NCBI GenBank assembly: GCA_018825765.1
Contig: JAHKAQ010000108.1
Location: 1-16,797 of the forward strand
Length of the DNA: 16,797 nucleotides
Source of the DNA: Patescibacteria group bacterium
Lineage (GTDB): Bacteria; Patescibacteriota; Minisyncoccia; CAIUEV01; JAHKAQ01
Reading direction: 5' to 3'
Of the stretch, positions 1-6,156 are shown piece after piece. How positions within the stretch are numbered: position 1 is the stretch's first letter; every line of letters begins with the position of its first letter. Position numbers and translations under genes: made by a program. The notes below the pieces were generated by a model, which had not been told where the DNA came from, ran no database searches, and saw only the letters and a list, made by a program, of their open reading frames with translations.

Positions 1-1230
1 AATATCCGGCATGCTTATTCTTTCCGGATTCAAAAAACGTTCAAACAGCAATTCATATTTAATCGGATCAACGTTGGTTATTTTTAAAAGATAAGACACA
101 ATGCTTCCAGCCGCCGAACCTCTTCCCGGGCCAACTACAATCTTATTATTCTTGGCCCAATTCACGAAATCAGCCACGATCAAAAAATAAGAAGCATAGC
201 CCATCTTTTTTATCACTTTAAGCTCAAAATCCAGCCGCTTTTTTACCTCACCCTTATAACCCGCTTGTCCGTAACGCTCCTTTATTCCCCAAAAACACTT
301 TTTCCTTAAATATTCATTCTCATTCTTATCGCCTGGAATTTCAAAATGAGGCAGAATTGTCTGCCCCATGGCAGGATAAAAATCGCATTTGCGGGCCACT
401 TCCACCGTGTTTGATAAAGCCTGGGGAATATCAGAAAATTTTTTCCTCATCTCTTCCGGCGACTTTAAATAAAGATCAAAATCAGTCATGTTCAGGCGAT
501 TTTTATCCTCTACTTTTTTGTTTTGCTGAATACAAAGCAAAACATCCTGCACTTCTTTATCTTCAGGCATCACGTAATGCACGTCGCAAGTAGCCACCAT
601 TTTAGTCCGGGTTTTTTTTCCCAGCTCCACCAGCCCCTGATTTATCTTCTGCTGATCCGGTGATTTCTCATGATGTTCCAGCTCCAGATAAAAATCATCT
701 TTTCCAAAAATATCCTGATATTCACTCAAGACCTTTTCTGCTTTTTCCATATCCCCTGAAAGCAGCGCCTGCGGTATCTCCCCGGCCATGCAAGCGCTTG
801 TCGCCACAAGCCCTTTGCTGTAACGGCTTAAAAATTCCTTGTCAATCCGCGGCTTGTAATAAAACCCGCGCAAATGAGATTCTGTGACCAATTTTAATAA
901 ATTCTCATAACCCTGCTTATTTTTAGAAATTAGCACCAGGTGATAACGCTTTTCATCCACCTTTGGTTGTTTATTCTCCATACCGCCGCTGGCCAGATAA
1001 ACCTCACAGCCAATAATCGGCTTTACTCCCAAATCTTTAGCTTTAGTAAAAAACTCAATCGCTCCATACATTACGCCATGATCAGTTAACGCCAGGCTAT
1101 CCATGCCAAGCTCCCTGGTTCTTTCCAGTAAATCCTCGATTTTCCCTAAACCATCCAGCAAAGAATAATGCGAATGAACGTGCAGGTGAATAAATTCTGT
1201 TTTCTTATTTTTTAACTGCTTGCTTTTCAT
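1..1230 (-). CDS. dnaE: DNA polymerase III subunit alpha, N-terminal part (cut by window edge)
   Basis: This is the replicative DNA polymerase catalytic subunit; 410 codons are open from the ATG at 1230 to the window edge. Translation shows an N-terminal PHP domain with HLHVHSHYSLLDG (H15, H17, H19), LTDHG (D50, H51), GCEVY (C75, E76), SACMAGEIP (C147) and CDVHY (D216, H218). The polymerase palm begins with GPGRGSAAGS (about 367-376), then NPERISMPDI, so the first catalytic Asp (D409) is the second-last codon present and the next lies outside. Family members are about 1,050-1,200 residues, so roughly two thirds is missing. The PHP residues match the metal-binding type (as in Thermus) rather than the decayed E. 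coli type, which suggests an active proofreading PHP; that is inference. The start has no Shine-Dalgarno sequence. It is divergent from the HtpX gene. Confidence 0.97.
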   Translation of the reverse strand, partial: MKSKQLKNKKTEFIHLHVHSHYSLLDGLGKIEDLLERTRELGMDSLALTDHGVMYGAIEFFTKAKDLGVKPIIGCEVYLASGGMENKQPKVDEKRYHLVLISKNKQGYENLLKLVTESHLRGFYYKPRIDKEFLSRYSKGLVATSACMAGEIPQALLSGDMEKAEKVLSEYQDIFGKDDFYLELEHHEKSPDQQKINQGLVELGKKTRTKMVATCDVHYVMPEDKEVQDVLLCIQQNKKVEDKNRLNMTDFDLYLKSPEEMRKKFSDIPQALSNTVEVARKCDFYPAMGQTILPHFEIPGDKNENEYLRKKCFWGIKERYGQAGYKGEVKKRLDFELKVIKKMGYASYFLIVADFVNWAKNNKIVVGPGRGSAAGSIVSYLLKITNVDPIKYELLFERFLNPERISMPDI

Positions 1231-1236
1231 ACTTGT

Positions 1237-1265
1237 AATATACCATACTTACAAAATGTTCTTAA
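1237..1265 (-). promoter_or_regulatory. Candidate promoter of dnaE, giving a near-leaderless mRNA
   Basis: On the minus strand an extended -10, TGGTATATT (-10 hexamer at 1237-1242), follows a -35-like TTAAGA (1260-1265) with a 17-bp spacer. The -10 lies only six bases before the ATG, so the predicted transcription start is at or next to the start codon. A short inverted repeat TTGTAA/TTACAA (1233-1238 and 1249-1254) overlaps it. This is pattern reading only. Confidence 0.4.
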
Positions 1266-1319
1266 AAAACCCTGCCAATAAATAAGCTTTGACAAGAAAA
1301 TTCCCTTTTCCTAAAAAAA

Positions 1320-1337
1320 TGCTAAAATTCATATAAT
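1320..1337 (+). promoter_or_regulatory. Candidate -10 elements for htpX
   Basis: Two -10-like boxes precede the gene: an extended form TGCTAAAAT (1320-1328) and a perfect TATAAT (1332-1337), the latter 13 bases before the ATG. Neither has a convincing -35 at 17 bp. TTGACA at 1289-1294 is too far from both. No Shine-Dalgarno sequence lies before the start, so a very short or absent leader is plausible. Confidence 0.3.
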
Positions 1338-1350
1338 TAACTAAAAAAAA

Positions 1351-2202
1351 ATGAACAATACCCTAAAAACCATCCTGCTTTTTGGAACATTAACCGCTCT
1401 TCTTATTTCAGTCGGTCGCTTTATCGCCGGTCCAAACTCTTTTTTCTTTATGATTATTATAGGAATCTTCGTCAATCTTTTTGTCTATTTCTTTTCAGAT
1501 AAAATCGCCCTCTTTTCAGCCAGGGCAAAACCCCTGAAAAAATCCGACCTCCCTGAAATTCACCAGCTTGTTTCTCTTCTTGCTAAACGCGCCAAACTGC
1601 CCATGCCCCGGCTTTTTATCAGCCCCAATCCCCGACCTAACGCTTTTGCCACTGGCCGTAATCCAGGCCATTCAGCTATAGCAGTCACCCGGGGACTTTT
1701 AGAGCATCTGAATAAAAAAGAATTAAAAGGCGTGCTGGCGCACGAAATAAGCCATATTAAAAACCGGGATATTTTAATCGCTACCGCCGCGGCCGTCTTA
1801 GCCTCAATCATCACCAGCCTCACTCACCTTATCCGCTTCGGCAATTTCTTCTCCAGCTCCGACGATGACAGCGGCCGAAATCCTCTGGCCGAATTAGTAA
1901 TGATAATTTTAGCTCCTGTCGCCGCCCTTATCATTCAGCTTGCTATCTCCCGCTCGCGCGAATTCAAAGCCGACGAAACCGGAGCCAAACTCGCCCAAGA
2001 CTCTTTAGGACTGGCCTCAGCCCTGGAAAAACTGGAAAATATCTCCAAACAAATCCCGGCCGCGAGAATAAACCCGGCCTTTGAAAATCTCTATATCATC
2101 AATCCGCTGGCCAACGGACAAATAATTGGCGTAATTCAAAAACTGTTTTCCACCCATCCCCCGACCCGGGAAAGAATAGCCCGGCTGGAAAAAATGAGAT
2201 AA
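1351..2202 (+). CDS. htpX: HtpX-type M48 membrane zinc metalloprotease
   Basis: This is an inner-membrane endopeptidase of the HtpX family, which degrades misfolded or damaged membrane proteins; its active site faces the cytoplasm. The 283-residue protein fits the family length (about 280-300). Two N-terminal hydrophobic helices (about 7-26 and 30-49) precede the catalytic domain. HEISH at 131-135 supplies the zinc-binding histidines and the general-base glutamate. The third ligand is probably E204 in SRSREFKADETGA, the conserved motif of the family. Further hydrophobic segments lie at about 141-160 and 178-199. The C-terminus carries the usual FSTHPPTRERIARL signature. The ATG follows an A-rich stretch without a Shine-Dalgarno sequence. 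It stands alone between divergent dnaE and a tRNA on the opposite strand. Stress control is known for relatives, but no heat-shock element is visible here. Confidence 0.95.
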   Translation: MNNTLKTILLFGTLTALLISVGRFIAGPNSFFFMIIIGIFVNLFVYFFSDKIALFSARAKPLKKSDLPEIHQLVSLLAKRAKLPMPRLFISPNPRPNAFATGRNPGHSAIAVTRGLLEHLNKKELKGVLAHEISHIKNRDILIATAAAVLASIITSLTHLIRFGNFFSSSDDDSGRNPLAELVMIILAPVAALIIQLAISRSREFKADETGAKLAQDSLGLASALEKLENISKQIPAARINPAFENLYIINPLANGQIIGVIQKLFSTHPPTRERIARLEKMR

Positions 2203-2218
2203 AATAAATTAAGCGTTG

Positions 2219-2292
2219 TGGAGATAGAGGGACTTGAACCCTCGGCCTCTTCCATGCCATGGAAGCGCTCTAGCCAACTGAGCTATATCCCC
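2219..2292 (-). tRNA. tRNA-Ala (anticodon GGC)
   Basis: The minus strand folds into a 74-nt cloverleaf: acceptor GGGGATA/TATCTCC with one G-U pair, D arm GCTC...GAGC, anticodon stem CTTCC/GGAAG with loop ATGGCAT (anticodon GGC), and T arm GAGGG/CCCTC with loop TTCAAGT. The discriminator is A, and the next bases are CAA, so CCA is not encoded and must be added after transcription. A TATGAT -10-like box (minus strand, 2301-2306) lies eight bases upstream, but the -35 is weak. Confidence 0.96.
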
Positions 2293-2328
2293 TCCCTGTA
2301 ATCATAACAATTAGCATATAAAAATAAA

Positions 2329-2751
2329 ATGAAAAAAACAATAAGCAAAATCCACCCCCGGCTTATTACTATCATAGCCGGCCTGGCCTGGGCCAAAAAC
2401 AGTCTGGGTGAACAACCTGAAGCACCCAACAAGTACAATCAATTAGTTCCCTGCGGACCGGGAACTGACACCCCTTGCGAGCTCTGTCACATCCTGGTTA
2501 TGGCAAGCAATATCTTTAGTTTTTTTCTTAAAATCTCTCTGGGTTTCGCCATCTTATTCGCCGGAGTAGCCGGCGTGCTCTACATTACTTCGGCCGGCAA
2601 TGAATCCATGATGACCGCCGCCAAAAATGCCATTAAATACGCCGCCCTGGGTTTCGCCCTTTGCCTTTTGGCCTGGCTTTTGATAAACATCCTGGCCGGC
2701 TCTTTAGGCTACACGGAAAATTGGTGGAGTCCGAATATTGAATGCGATTAA
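2329..2751 (+). CDS. VirB2/TrbC-like pilin-type small membrane protein
   Basis: This 140-residue protein has an N-terminal signal-like segment (KK at 2-3, hydrophobic LITIIAGLAWA at about 12-22). A Cys-containing stretch follows, PCGPGTDTPCELCHIL (C42, C50, C53). Two transmembrane helices at about 61-88 and 101-126 are joined by a short polar loop (NESMMTAAKNA). This layout matches the type IV secretion pilin-like proteins widespread in CPR genomes, where they are encoded as isolated short genes. Whether they form a pilus, a channel or something else is not established, and no VirB4/VirB6-type gene is present here. The start ATG is preceded by A/T-rich sequence without a Shine-Dalgarno sequence, and a TATAAA-like stretch lies about 10 bases upstream. 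It is divergent from tRNA-Ala, 36 bases away. Confidence 0.8.
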   Translation: MKKTISKIHPRLITIIAGLAWAKNSLGEQPEAPNKYNQLVPCGPGTDTPCELCHILVMASNIFSFFLKISLGFAILFAGVAGVLYITSAGNESMMTAAKNAIKYAALGFALCLLAWLLINILAGSLGYTENWWSPNIECD

Positions 2752-2792
2752 ACTTATTTGCATAAGGTCCTTAATAGAGCACTTTAAAAAAC

Positions 2793-2800
2793 AAGGAGGG
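2793..2800 (+). promoter_or_regulatory. Strong ribosome binding site deciding the start of the PurD-like gene
   Basis: AAGGAGGG ends six bases before the ATG at 2807. It selects this start over an in-frame ATG at 2738 that would overlap the preceding gene. It is the only canonical Shine-Dalgarno sequence seen before a coding start in this window. Confidence 0.85.
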
Positions 2801-2806
2801 AAAATC

Positions 2807-3928
2807 ATGGCTAATAATTACAATGTCTTAGTTGTTGGAAGCGGCGGCAGAGAGCACGCGCTCGCCTGGAAACTTGCCCAATCGCCTCGCGTAAACAGGC
2901 TCTATGTCGCTCCTGGAAACGAAGGGACTTCAGAAATCGCTGACAATGTTCCAATTTGGTGGAACATTGAAGAATTGGTCCGCTTCGCCAAAGAAGGCTC
3001 AGTGGATCTTACGATTATCGGTCAAAACGATCCGCTTGCCTATGGAGTGGTGGACGTTTTCCGATCTTATGGCCTGCGAATTTTTGGCCCCACCCGGTCC
3101 GCGGCCAAAATCGAAACATCCAAAGCCTTCGCCAAAAGGCTTATGGATAAAAATAATATTCCAACCGCGCCTTTCCAAATATTTAGAAAAATCGAGAAGG
3201 CGCTGGAATACGTCCATCAAGGCGGCATGCCGGTCGTCATAAAAACGAACGGTGTGATATTCAAAAAAAAATGCGTGACGGCGGAGGAAGCCGAAAAAAT
3301 CCTCAAGCAGATCCACGGATCCGCTAGCAATGAAATTATTGTCGAAAAGGCGCTGGATGGGACGGAGATTTCCACTCACGCTTTATGCGATGGGAATAAT
3401 TTTATCCTCTTTCCCGTCACTCAAAGCCTTCACAATCAGGGAGTGATTTTTCCATTGCCCTGGATCGCAAAAAAAACCATTCAACAGACAAAAAACAAGG
3501 TGATCACCCCCCTTCTCTCCACCCTTAAACAAGAGCAAAGACCCTTCACGGGCTGTCTTTGCCCAAGATTGAAAATAACAAAGCTTCAAGGATTAAATGT
3601 CCTTGAATTTGAGGCCAGCTTTGGCGATCTTGAGACTCAAACCTACATGCGTCTCATGAAAACCGACCTGCTGGACGTTCTTGAGGCTTGCCTTGGGGGG
3701 AAAATCGCCGAATTTCCGCCAATCCAATGGCATCCGGGCTTCGCCGTCTGTATTTTCCTTGGAGCTTCCCCGAAAGCGCTAGCTTTAGGCAGCATCCAGG
3801 AAGCCGAAAAAATCCCAAATGTTATGATCTTTCGATACAAAGACCATTTCATTGGGATCACGGCTACCGGAGAAACTCTCAAGCAATCGCTTGACGCTGC
3901 GTATCAAGCGGCTGCTTGCTTTCCCTAA
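2807..3928 (+). CDS. Diverged phosphoribosylamine-glycine ligase (PurD/GARS)-like protein
   Basis: This 373-residue ATP-grasp protein is clearly related to PurD, the purine-pathway enzyme joining phosphoribosylamine to glycine. VLVVGSGGREHALAWKLAQS near the N-terminus, YVAPGN, LRIFGPTRSAAKIETSKAFAK and the FGDLETQ stretch all match. Many catalytic signatures are altered. The glycine-rich ATP loop (usually VVKADGLAAGKGV) reads VVIKTNGVIFKKKCV. The DGD.GPNTGGMGAYSP substrate/ATP region is absent. EFNxRFGDPETQ reads EFEASFGDLETQ, losing the metal-ligand Asn. The HAGT and GGRVL motifs are gone, and the C-terminus stops before the usual RKDIG. At 373 residues it is about 50 short of typical PurD. 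The frame is intact, so it is probably expressed, but normal GARS activity looks unlikely. No other purine gene is nearby. A strong Shine-Dalgarno sequence and a private terminator set it apart from its neighbours. Confidence 0.85.
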   Translation: MANNYNVLVVGSGGREHALAWKLAQSPRVNRLYVAPGNEGTSEIADNVPIWWNIEELVRFAKEGSVDLTIIGQNDPLAYGVVDVFRSYGLRIFGPTRSAAKIETSKAFAKRLMDKNNIPTAPFQIFRKIEKALEYVHQGGMPVVIKTNGVIFKKKCVTAEEAEKILKQIHGSASNEIIVEKALDGTEISTHALCDGNNFILFPVTQSLHNQGVIFPLPWIAKKTIQQTKNKVITPLLSTLKQEQRPFTGCLCPRLKITKLQGLNVLEFEASFGDLETQTYMRLMKTDLLDVLEACLGGKIAEFPPIQWHPGFAVCIFLGASPKALALGSIQEAEKIPNVMIFRYKDHFIGITATGETLKQSLDAAYQAAACFP

Positions 3929-3934
3929 AAATAT

Positions 3935-3965
3935 AAAAGACTCTCAAAAAATCGAGAGTCTTTTT
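3935..3965 (+). terminator. Rho-independent terminator of the PurD-like gene
   Basis: A perfect 11-bp stem AAAAGACTCTC/GAGAGTCTTTT (3935-3945 and 3954-3964) with an 8-base A-rich loop runs into a T tract. It starts seven bases after the stop codon. Confidence 0.9.
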
Positions 3966-4002
3966 CTATCAGTCGGGGGAAAATTCCCGAAAATTTGATT
4001 CT

Positions 4003-4019
4003 TGTACCAGGGGTGGGGA
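4003..4019. repeat. 17-bp direct copy of the tRNA-Met 3' end
   Basis: TGTACCAGGGGTGGGGA occurs here and again at 4205-4221, where it covers the 3' acceptor strand and part of the T arm of tRNA-Met. The two copies are 202 bp apart in the same orientation. An intact tRNA with a partial copy of its 3' end downstream is the usual trace of tRNA-targeted integration. The intervening piece here is far too small for an integrase gene. Confidence 0.85.
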
Positions 4020-4046
4020 ATCTCACTGCTTGTCTGCCTTTGCTCC

Positions 4047-4138
4047 GCTGCGGCAGCCTGCGCTTTTGAAACCCACGGTTTCCAACGACCGGCTTCGCCG
4101 GTCTACCTTCTTCCCACGGAAAACCGGACGGTTTTCCG
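4047..4138. repeat. Cluster of four successive short hairpins
   Basis: Four inverted repeats with tiny loops follow one another: GCTGC/GCAGC (4047-4057, 1-base loop), GAAACC/GGTTTC (4068-4082, loop CAC), GACCGGC/GCCGGTC (4087-4103, loop TTC) and a 10-bp stem CGGAAAACCG/CGGTTTTCCG (4117-4138, loop GA). The arms differ in sequence, so this is not a CRISPR array or a simple tandem repeat. The region has no coding potential that I trust. It could be a folded RNA or a mobile-element remnant. Confidence 0.7.
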
Positions 4139-4167
4139 GCCCTTTCCCTTTCGATCCAATTACCCCC

Positions 4168-4207
4168 ACATAAATAATAACCCCTTTAAAGGGGTTATTA
4201 TTTATGT
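4168..4207. repeat. Perfect 40-bp palindrome at the 3' end of tRNA-Met; possible bidirectional terminator
   Basis: The two 20-base arms are perfectly complementary with no spacer, centred on TTTAAA between 4187 and 4188. The core is CCCCTTTAAAGGGG, flanked by A/T-rich arms. One end coincides with the discriminator base of tRNA-Met (4207). Read from the minus strand it gives a GC-core hairpin followed by TTATTATTT directly after the tRNA, so it may terminate that transcript; the symmetry would also serve the other strand. Confidence 0.85.
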
Positions 4208-4280
4208 ACCAGGGGTGGGGATCGAACCCACGACCTCGGGCTTATGAATCCCGCGCTCTAACCAACTGAGCTACCCTGGC
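4207..4280 (-). tRNA. tRNA-Met (anticodon CAT), elongator-like
   Basis: A 74-nt cloverleaf on the minus strand: acceptor GCCAGGG/CCCTGGT (first pair G-U), D arm GCTC...GAGC, anticodon stem CGGGA/GCCCG closing on an A-G mismatch next to loop TTCATAA (anticodon CAT), T arm GTGGG/CCCAC with loop TTCGATC, and discriminator A followed by CAT, so CCA is not encoded. The initiator hallmark of three G-C pairs below the loop is absent, so elongator Met is preferred. A tRNA-Ile2 whose CAT is converted by TilS is possible and cannot be excluded by eye. Confidence 0.9.
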
Positions 4281-4290
4281 TTCCAGGCCC

Positions 4291-4319
4291 ATTATCAAAC
4301 AGGCTTTTAAAATTTACAA
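4291..4319 (-). promoter_or_regulatory. Promoter of tRNA-Met
   Basis: On the minus strand TTGTAA (4314-4319) and GATAAT (4291-4296) are separated by 17 bp. The -10 ends ten bases before the first tRNA base, so transcription would begin within a few bases of the mature 5' end. Confidence 0.65.
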
Positions 4320-4326
4320 CTAAACA

Positions 4327-4346
4327 AACCGGCTGTCCAGCCAGTT
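4327..4346 (-). terminator. Likely terminator of the FecR-like gene
   Basis: On the minus strand AACTGGCTG and CAGCCGGTT form a 9-bp stem with one G-U pair and a 2-base loop, followed by TTTGTTTAG. It lies about 35 bases past the stop codon of the upstream gene and just ahead of the tRNA-Met promoter. Confidence 0.6.
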
Positions 4347-4379
4347 ACCCAATGTTATTTCCCCAAGCGCAAAAGTTTA

Positions 4380-6101
4380 TTATTTTTCCACGATCACCCT
4401 GTCGCTGTTGCTGTAAGTCACGCATTTTGAGCCATCCCACACGCAAACCCTGAAATAATAAGTCTCGCCTTTTGTTAATCCGTCCCATTTATAACTTTTC
4501 GTATCTCCGTTCGAAATTGATTTAGTATCATCGCCCGGATAACTCGGATTTTTGCTGCTTTTGCTTCTCACTATCTTATAGCCCTTAGTCGCCTTACCGC
4601 CGCTAATTGTCCAGCTTAAATTAGCCGTCTTTTTATCTTTGTTGGAGCCGCTCAAGCTGACCGAAGTAGCGTAATCATCTTTAGTGCATCGCCCGTCATC
4701 CAAACTCTCACCCTCCGGACAGGAACATTTGCTGCTATCCGGACTCCAGGTCCCGCCCGAATCCTCGCAATCTTTTTTCGCTTGAGCCGTCGAAACACAT
4801 TTCCCCTCCTTCAGCTCCTTTTCCGAAGGACAACTGCACTTCTCAGCCCCAGCATCCCATTCTCCTCCGGAATTCTTACAATTATCACGACTTTCACTGC
4901 TCTCAACTTTATTAGCCTCTACCTCTAAATTATTAGAATAAAGCTTACAGCCCGAAGATCCGTCATAAACACAAACTCTAAAATTATGTTTCTGACCGTC
5001 AGTAACGTCCCATATATAAGTCCGGGTGCTGTCTGAACGCACTGACCGATAATAGCTTCCTGGATATTCAGGATTTTCATTTGACCCTTTGACGATTTTA
5101 AAACCATCCGGAGCTTCCAGCCCTCCTTTTAACTCCCAATTAAGCGTCACCCCTTTATCAGAAGCCGTGCCTGTAAGCGCGATCTCCTGACTTTGGTTTT
5201 GATCCTGCTCCTGGGGCGCTTCCTCCTCTTGCGGCTCCTGTTCCCTGGCTTCTTCCTCCTGGCTTAATTTTAATCTCACGAAAGAACTGATAGCTAATTC
5301 TTTTTTTTCATCCTGCTCCAAGTTCCAGGCGATAAAATCATCTTTTAAGTCTCCAGCTTCTATCTCCTGCTTCTCTTTTACTCCTTCAGCGATAGTCAGT
5401 TTCTGGCCTTCCTCCACTTCAAGCTCATCTCCGTCGCGCGTGTATTTTACCTTATTCTCCAAAACGCCGACCATTAACTCGGTTCCCTTTTTGTTTACCC
5501 AGAAAGCCGTGCCCATGGATAAAATTTTAGTCTCGGGCACTCCCTCAATGCCTGAAAAATCAACCTCATACTCGTGTTTTTCGCTTTTTATCACGCGATG
5601 GTAAGAAGTGCCGTCGGTTTGAATAACCGTTATCTTATTTTTATCTCCGGAAAGAATAATTCGGGAAAACTCGCCCAGCCTGATAATTGAACCGTCGTCA
5701 AAACTGATAATCGCCCGCCCGCCGCCTTCTGTTTTTATCTCGTCCAATTTTCGCAGTTTCGCGTCTGTATTCATGTTTTTCCAATCTCCATTCGGACCCC
5801 GCTTAACCATTACGCCCCCCTCCTGGAAAACCAATTTAGCCGACACGCCCGAGGTGCGCAAAAACCTTCCGATAAAAAATATTACCGCGATCGCCGCCAA
5901 TCCTCCCAAAAACCAGTACAAATAAACCATCCAGCTTGAGCCGTGCAATTGCCGCGTTGAATATTGCCTTTTATTTATCCCCGGATTTCTAAGAGAACGA
6001 GCCGGCGTTTCAGGTCTTCTCTGAAAATAATCATCCGCCCCGGCGTGAACTCGGGGTTTAACTGATCTCCTTGCTTGAAAATTATTTACTCCGCCTAGCA
6101 T
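4380..6101 (-). CDS. Membrane-anchored surface protein: FecR-like domain, Cys-rich repeats, two Fn3-like domains
   Basis: This 573-residue protein is probably anchored with its C-terminus outside the cell. A basic N-terminal tail (1-56) precedes one transmembrane helix (about 57-80). Residues about 90-240 resemble a FecR domain (GVMVKRGPNGDW, TEGGGRAIISFDDGSIIRLGEFSRI, MGTAFWVNKKG, VLENKVKY, EVEEGQKL). An acidic Glu/Gln-rich linker follows (about 280-305). Two homologous beta-rich, Fn3-like domains (about 306-397 and 479-573) share the GFKIV/GYKIV...NPxYPG...RVCVxDG pattern, each with a Cys pair. Between them sit two repeats with identical spacing C-x13-C-x-C-x10-C (C408, C422, C424, C435 and C445, C459, C461, C472). 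No signalling partner is adjacent, so a structural or adhesive role is more likely than FecR-type iron regulation; this is inference. No Shine-Dalgarno sequence. Confidence 0.75.
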   Translation of the reverse strand: MLGGVNNFQARRSVKPRVHAGADDYFQRRPETPARSLRNPGINKRQYSTRQLHGSSWMVYLYWFLGGLAAIAVIFFIGRFLRTSGVSAKLVFQEGGVMVKRGPNGDWKNMNTDAKLRKLDEIKTEGGGRAIISFDDGSIIRLGEFSRIILSGDKNKITVIQTDGTSYHRVIKSEKHEYEVDFSGIEGVPETKILSMGTAFWVNKKGTELMVGVLENKVKYTRDGDELEVEEGQKLTIAEGVKEKQEIEAGDLKDDFIAWNLEQDEKKELAISSFVRLKLSQEEEAREQEPQEEEAPQEQDQNQSQEIALTGTASDKGVTLNWELKGGLEAPDGFKIVKGSNENPEYPGSYYRSVRSDSTRTYIWDVTDGQKHNFRVCVYDGSSGCKLYSNNLEVEANKVESSESRDNCKNSGGEWDAGAEKCSCPSEKELKEGKCVSTAQAKKDCEDSGGTWSPDSSKCSCPEGESLDDGRCTKDDYATSVSLSGSNKDKKTANLSWTISGGKATKGYKIVRSKSSKNPSYPGDDTKSISNGDTKSYKWDGLTKGETYYFRVCVWDGSKCVTYSNSDRVIVEK

Positions 6102-6127
6102 TTGTTTTAATTAAAGATTTATTTTTG

Positions 6128-6156
6128 ATTTTAACAGAATTAAAAACTGTTTACAA
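6128..6156 (-). promoter_or_regulatory. Candidate promoter of the FecR-like surface protein
   Basis: On the minus strand TTGTAA (6151-6156), a 17-bp spacer and an extended -10 TGTTAAAAT (hexamer at 6128-6133) predict a start near 6121, about 20 bases before the ATG. Its -35 box overlaps that of the opposite promoter. Confidence 0.55.

Noticed and set aside
357..887. Two plus-strand frames of 75-78 codons
   Set aside because: They lie antisense to dnaE, whose minus-strand frame is open throughout and matches known motifs.
1289..1294. Perfect TTGACA before htpX
   Set aside because: No -10 box lies at a proper distance; the TATAAT is 37 bp away. It cannot be called a promoter element with what is seen.
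2738..2806. An earlier in-frame ATG for the PurD-like gene
   Set aside because: It overlaps the pilin-like gene, adds 23 residues not found in PurD, and has no ribosome binding site, whereas AAGGAGGG sits correctly before 2807.
2807..3928. Pseudogene status for the PurD-like gene
   Set aside because: The frame is intact with strong translation and termination signals. The losses are motif substitutions and clean deletions rather than frameshifts, so it is kept as a gene.
4047..4138. A CRISPR-like or tandem repeat array
   Set aside because: Each hairpin has a different arm sequence and the spacings are irregular. No cas gene is in the window.
4002..4247. Plus-strand open frame of 81 codons across the hairpin region and tRNA-Met
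   Set aside because: It ends in GVGIEPTTSGL, the peptide obtained by translating the antisense of a tRNA. It lacks a ribosome binding site and covers a structured non-coding region.
4207..4280. Initiator tRNA-fMet
   Set aside because: The three G-C pairs below the anticodon loop and the C1-A72 mismatch of bacterial initiators are absent.
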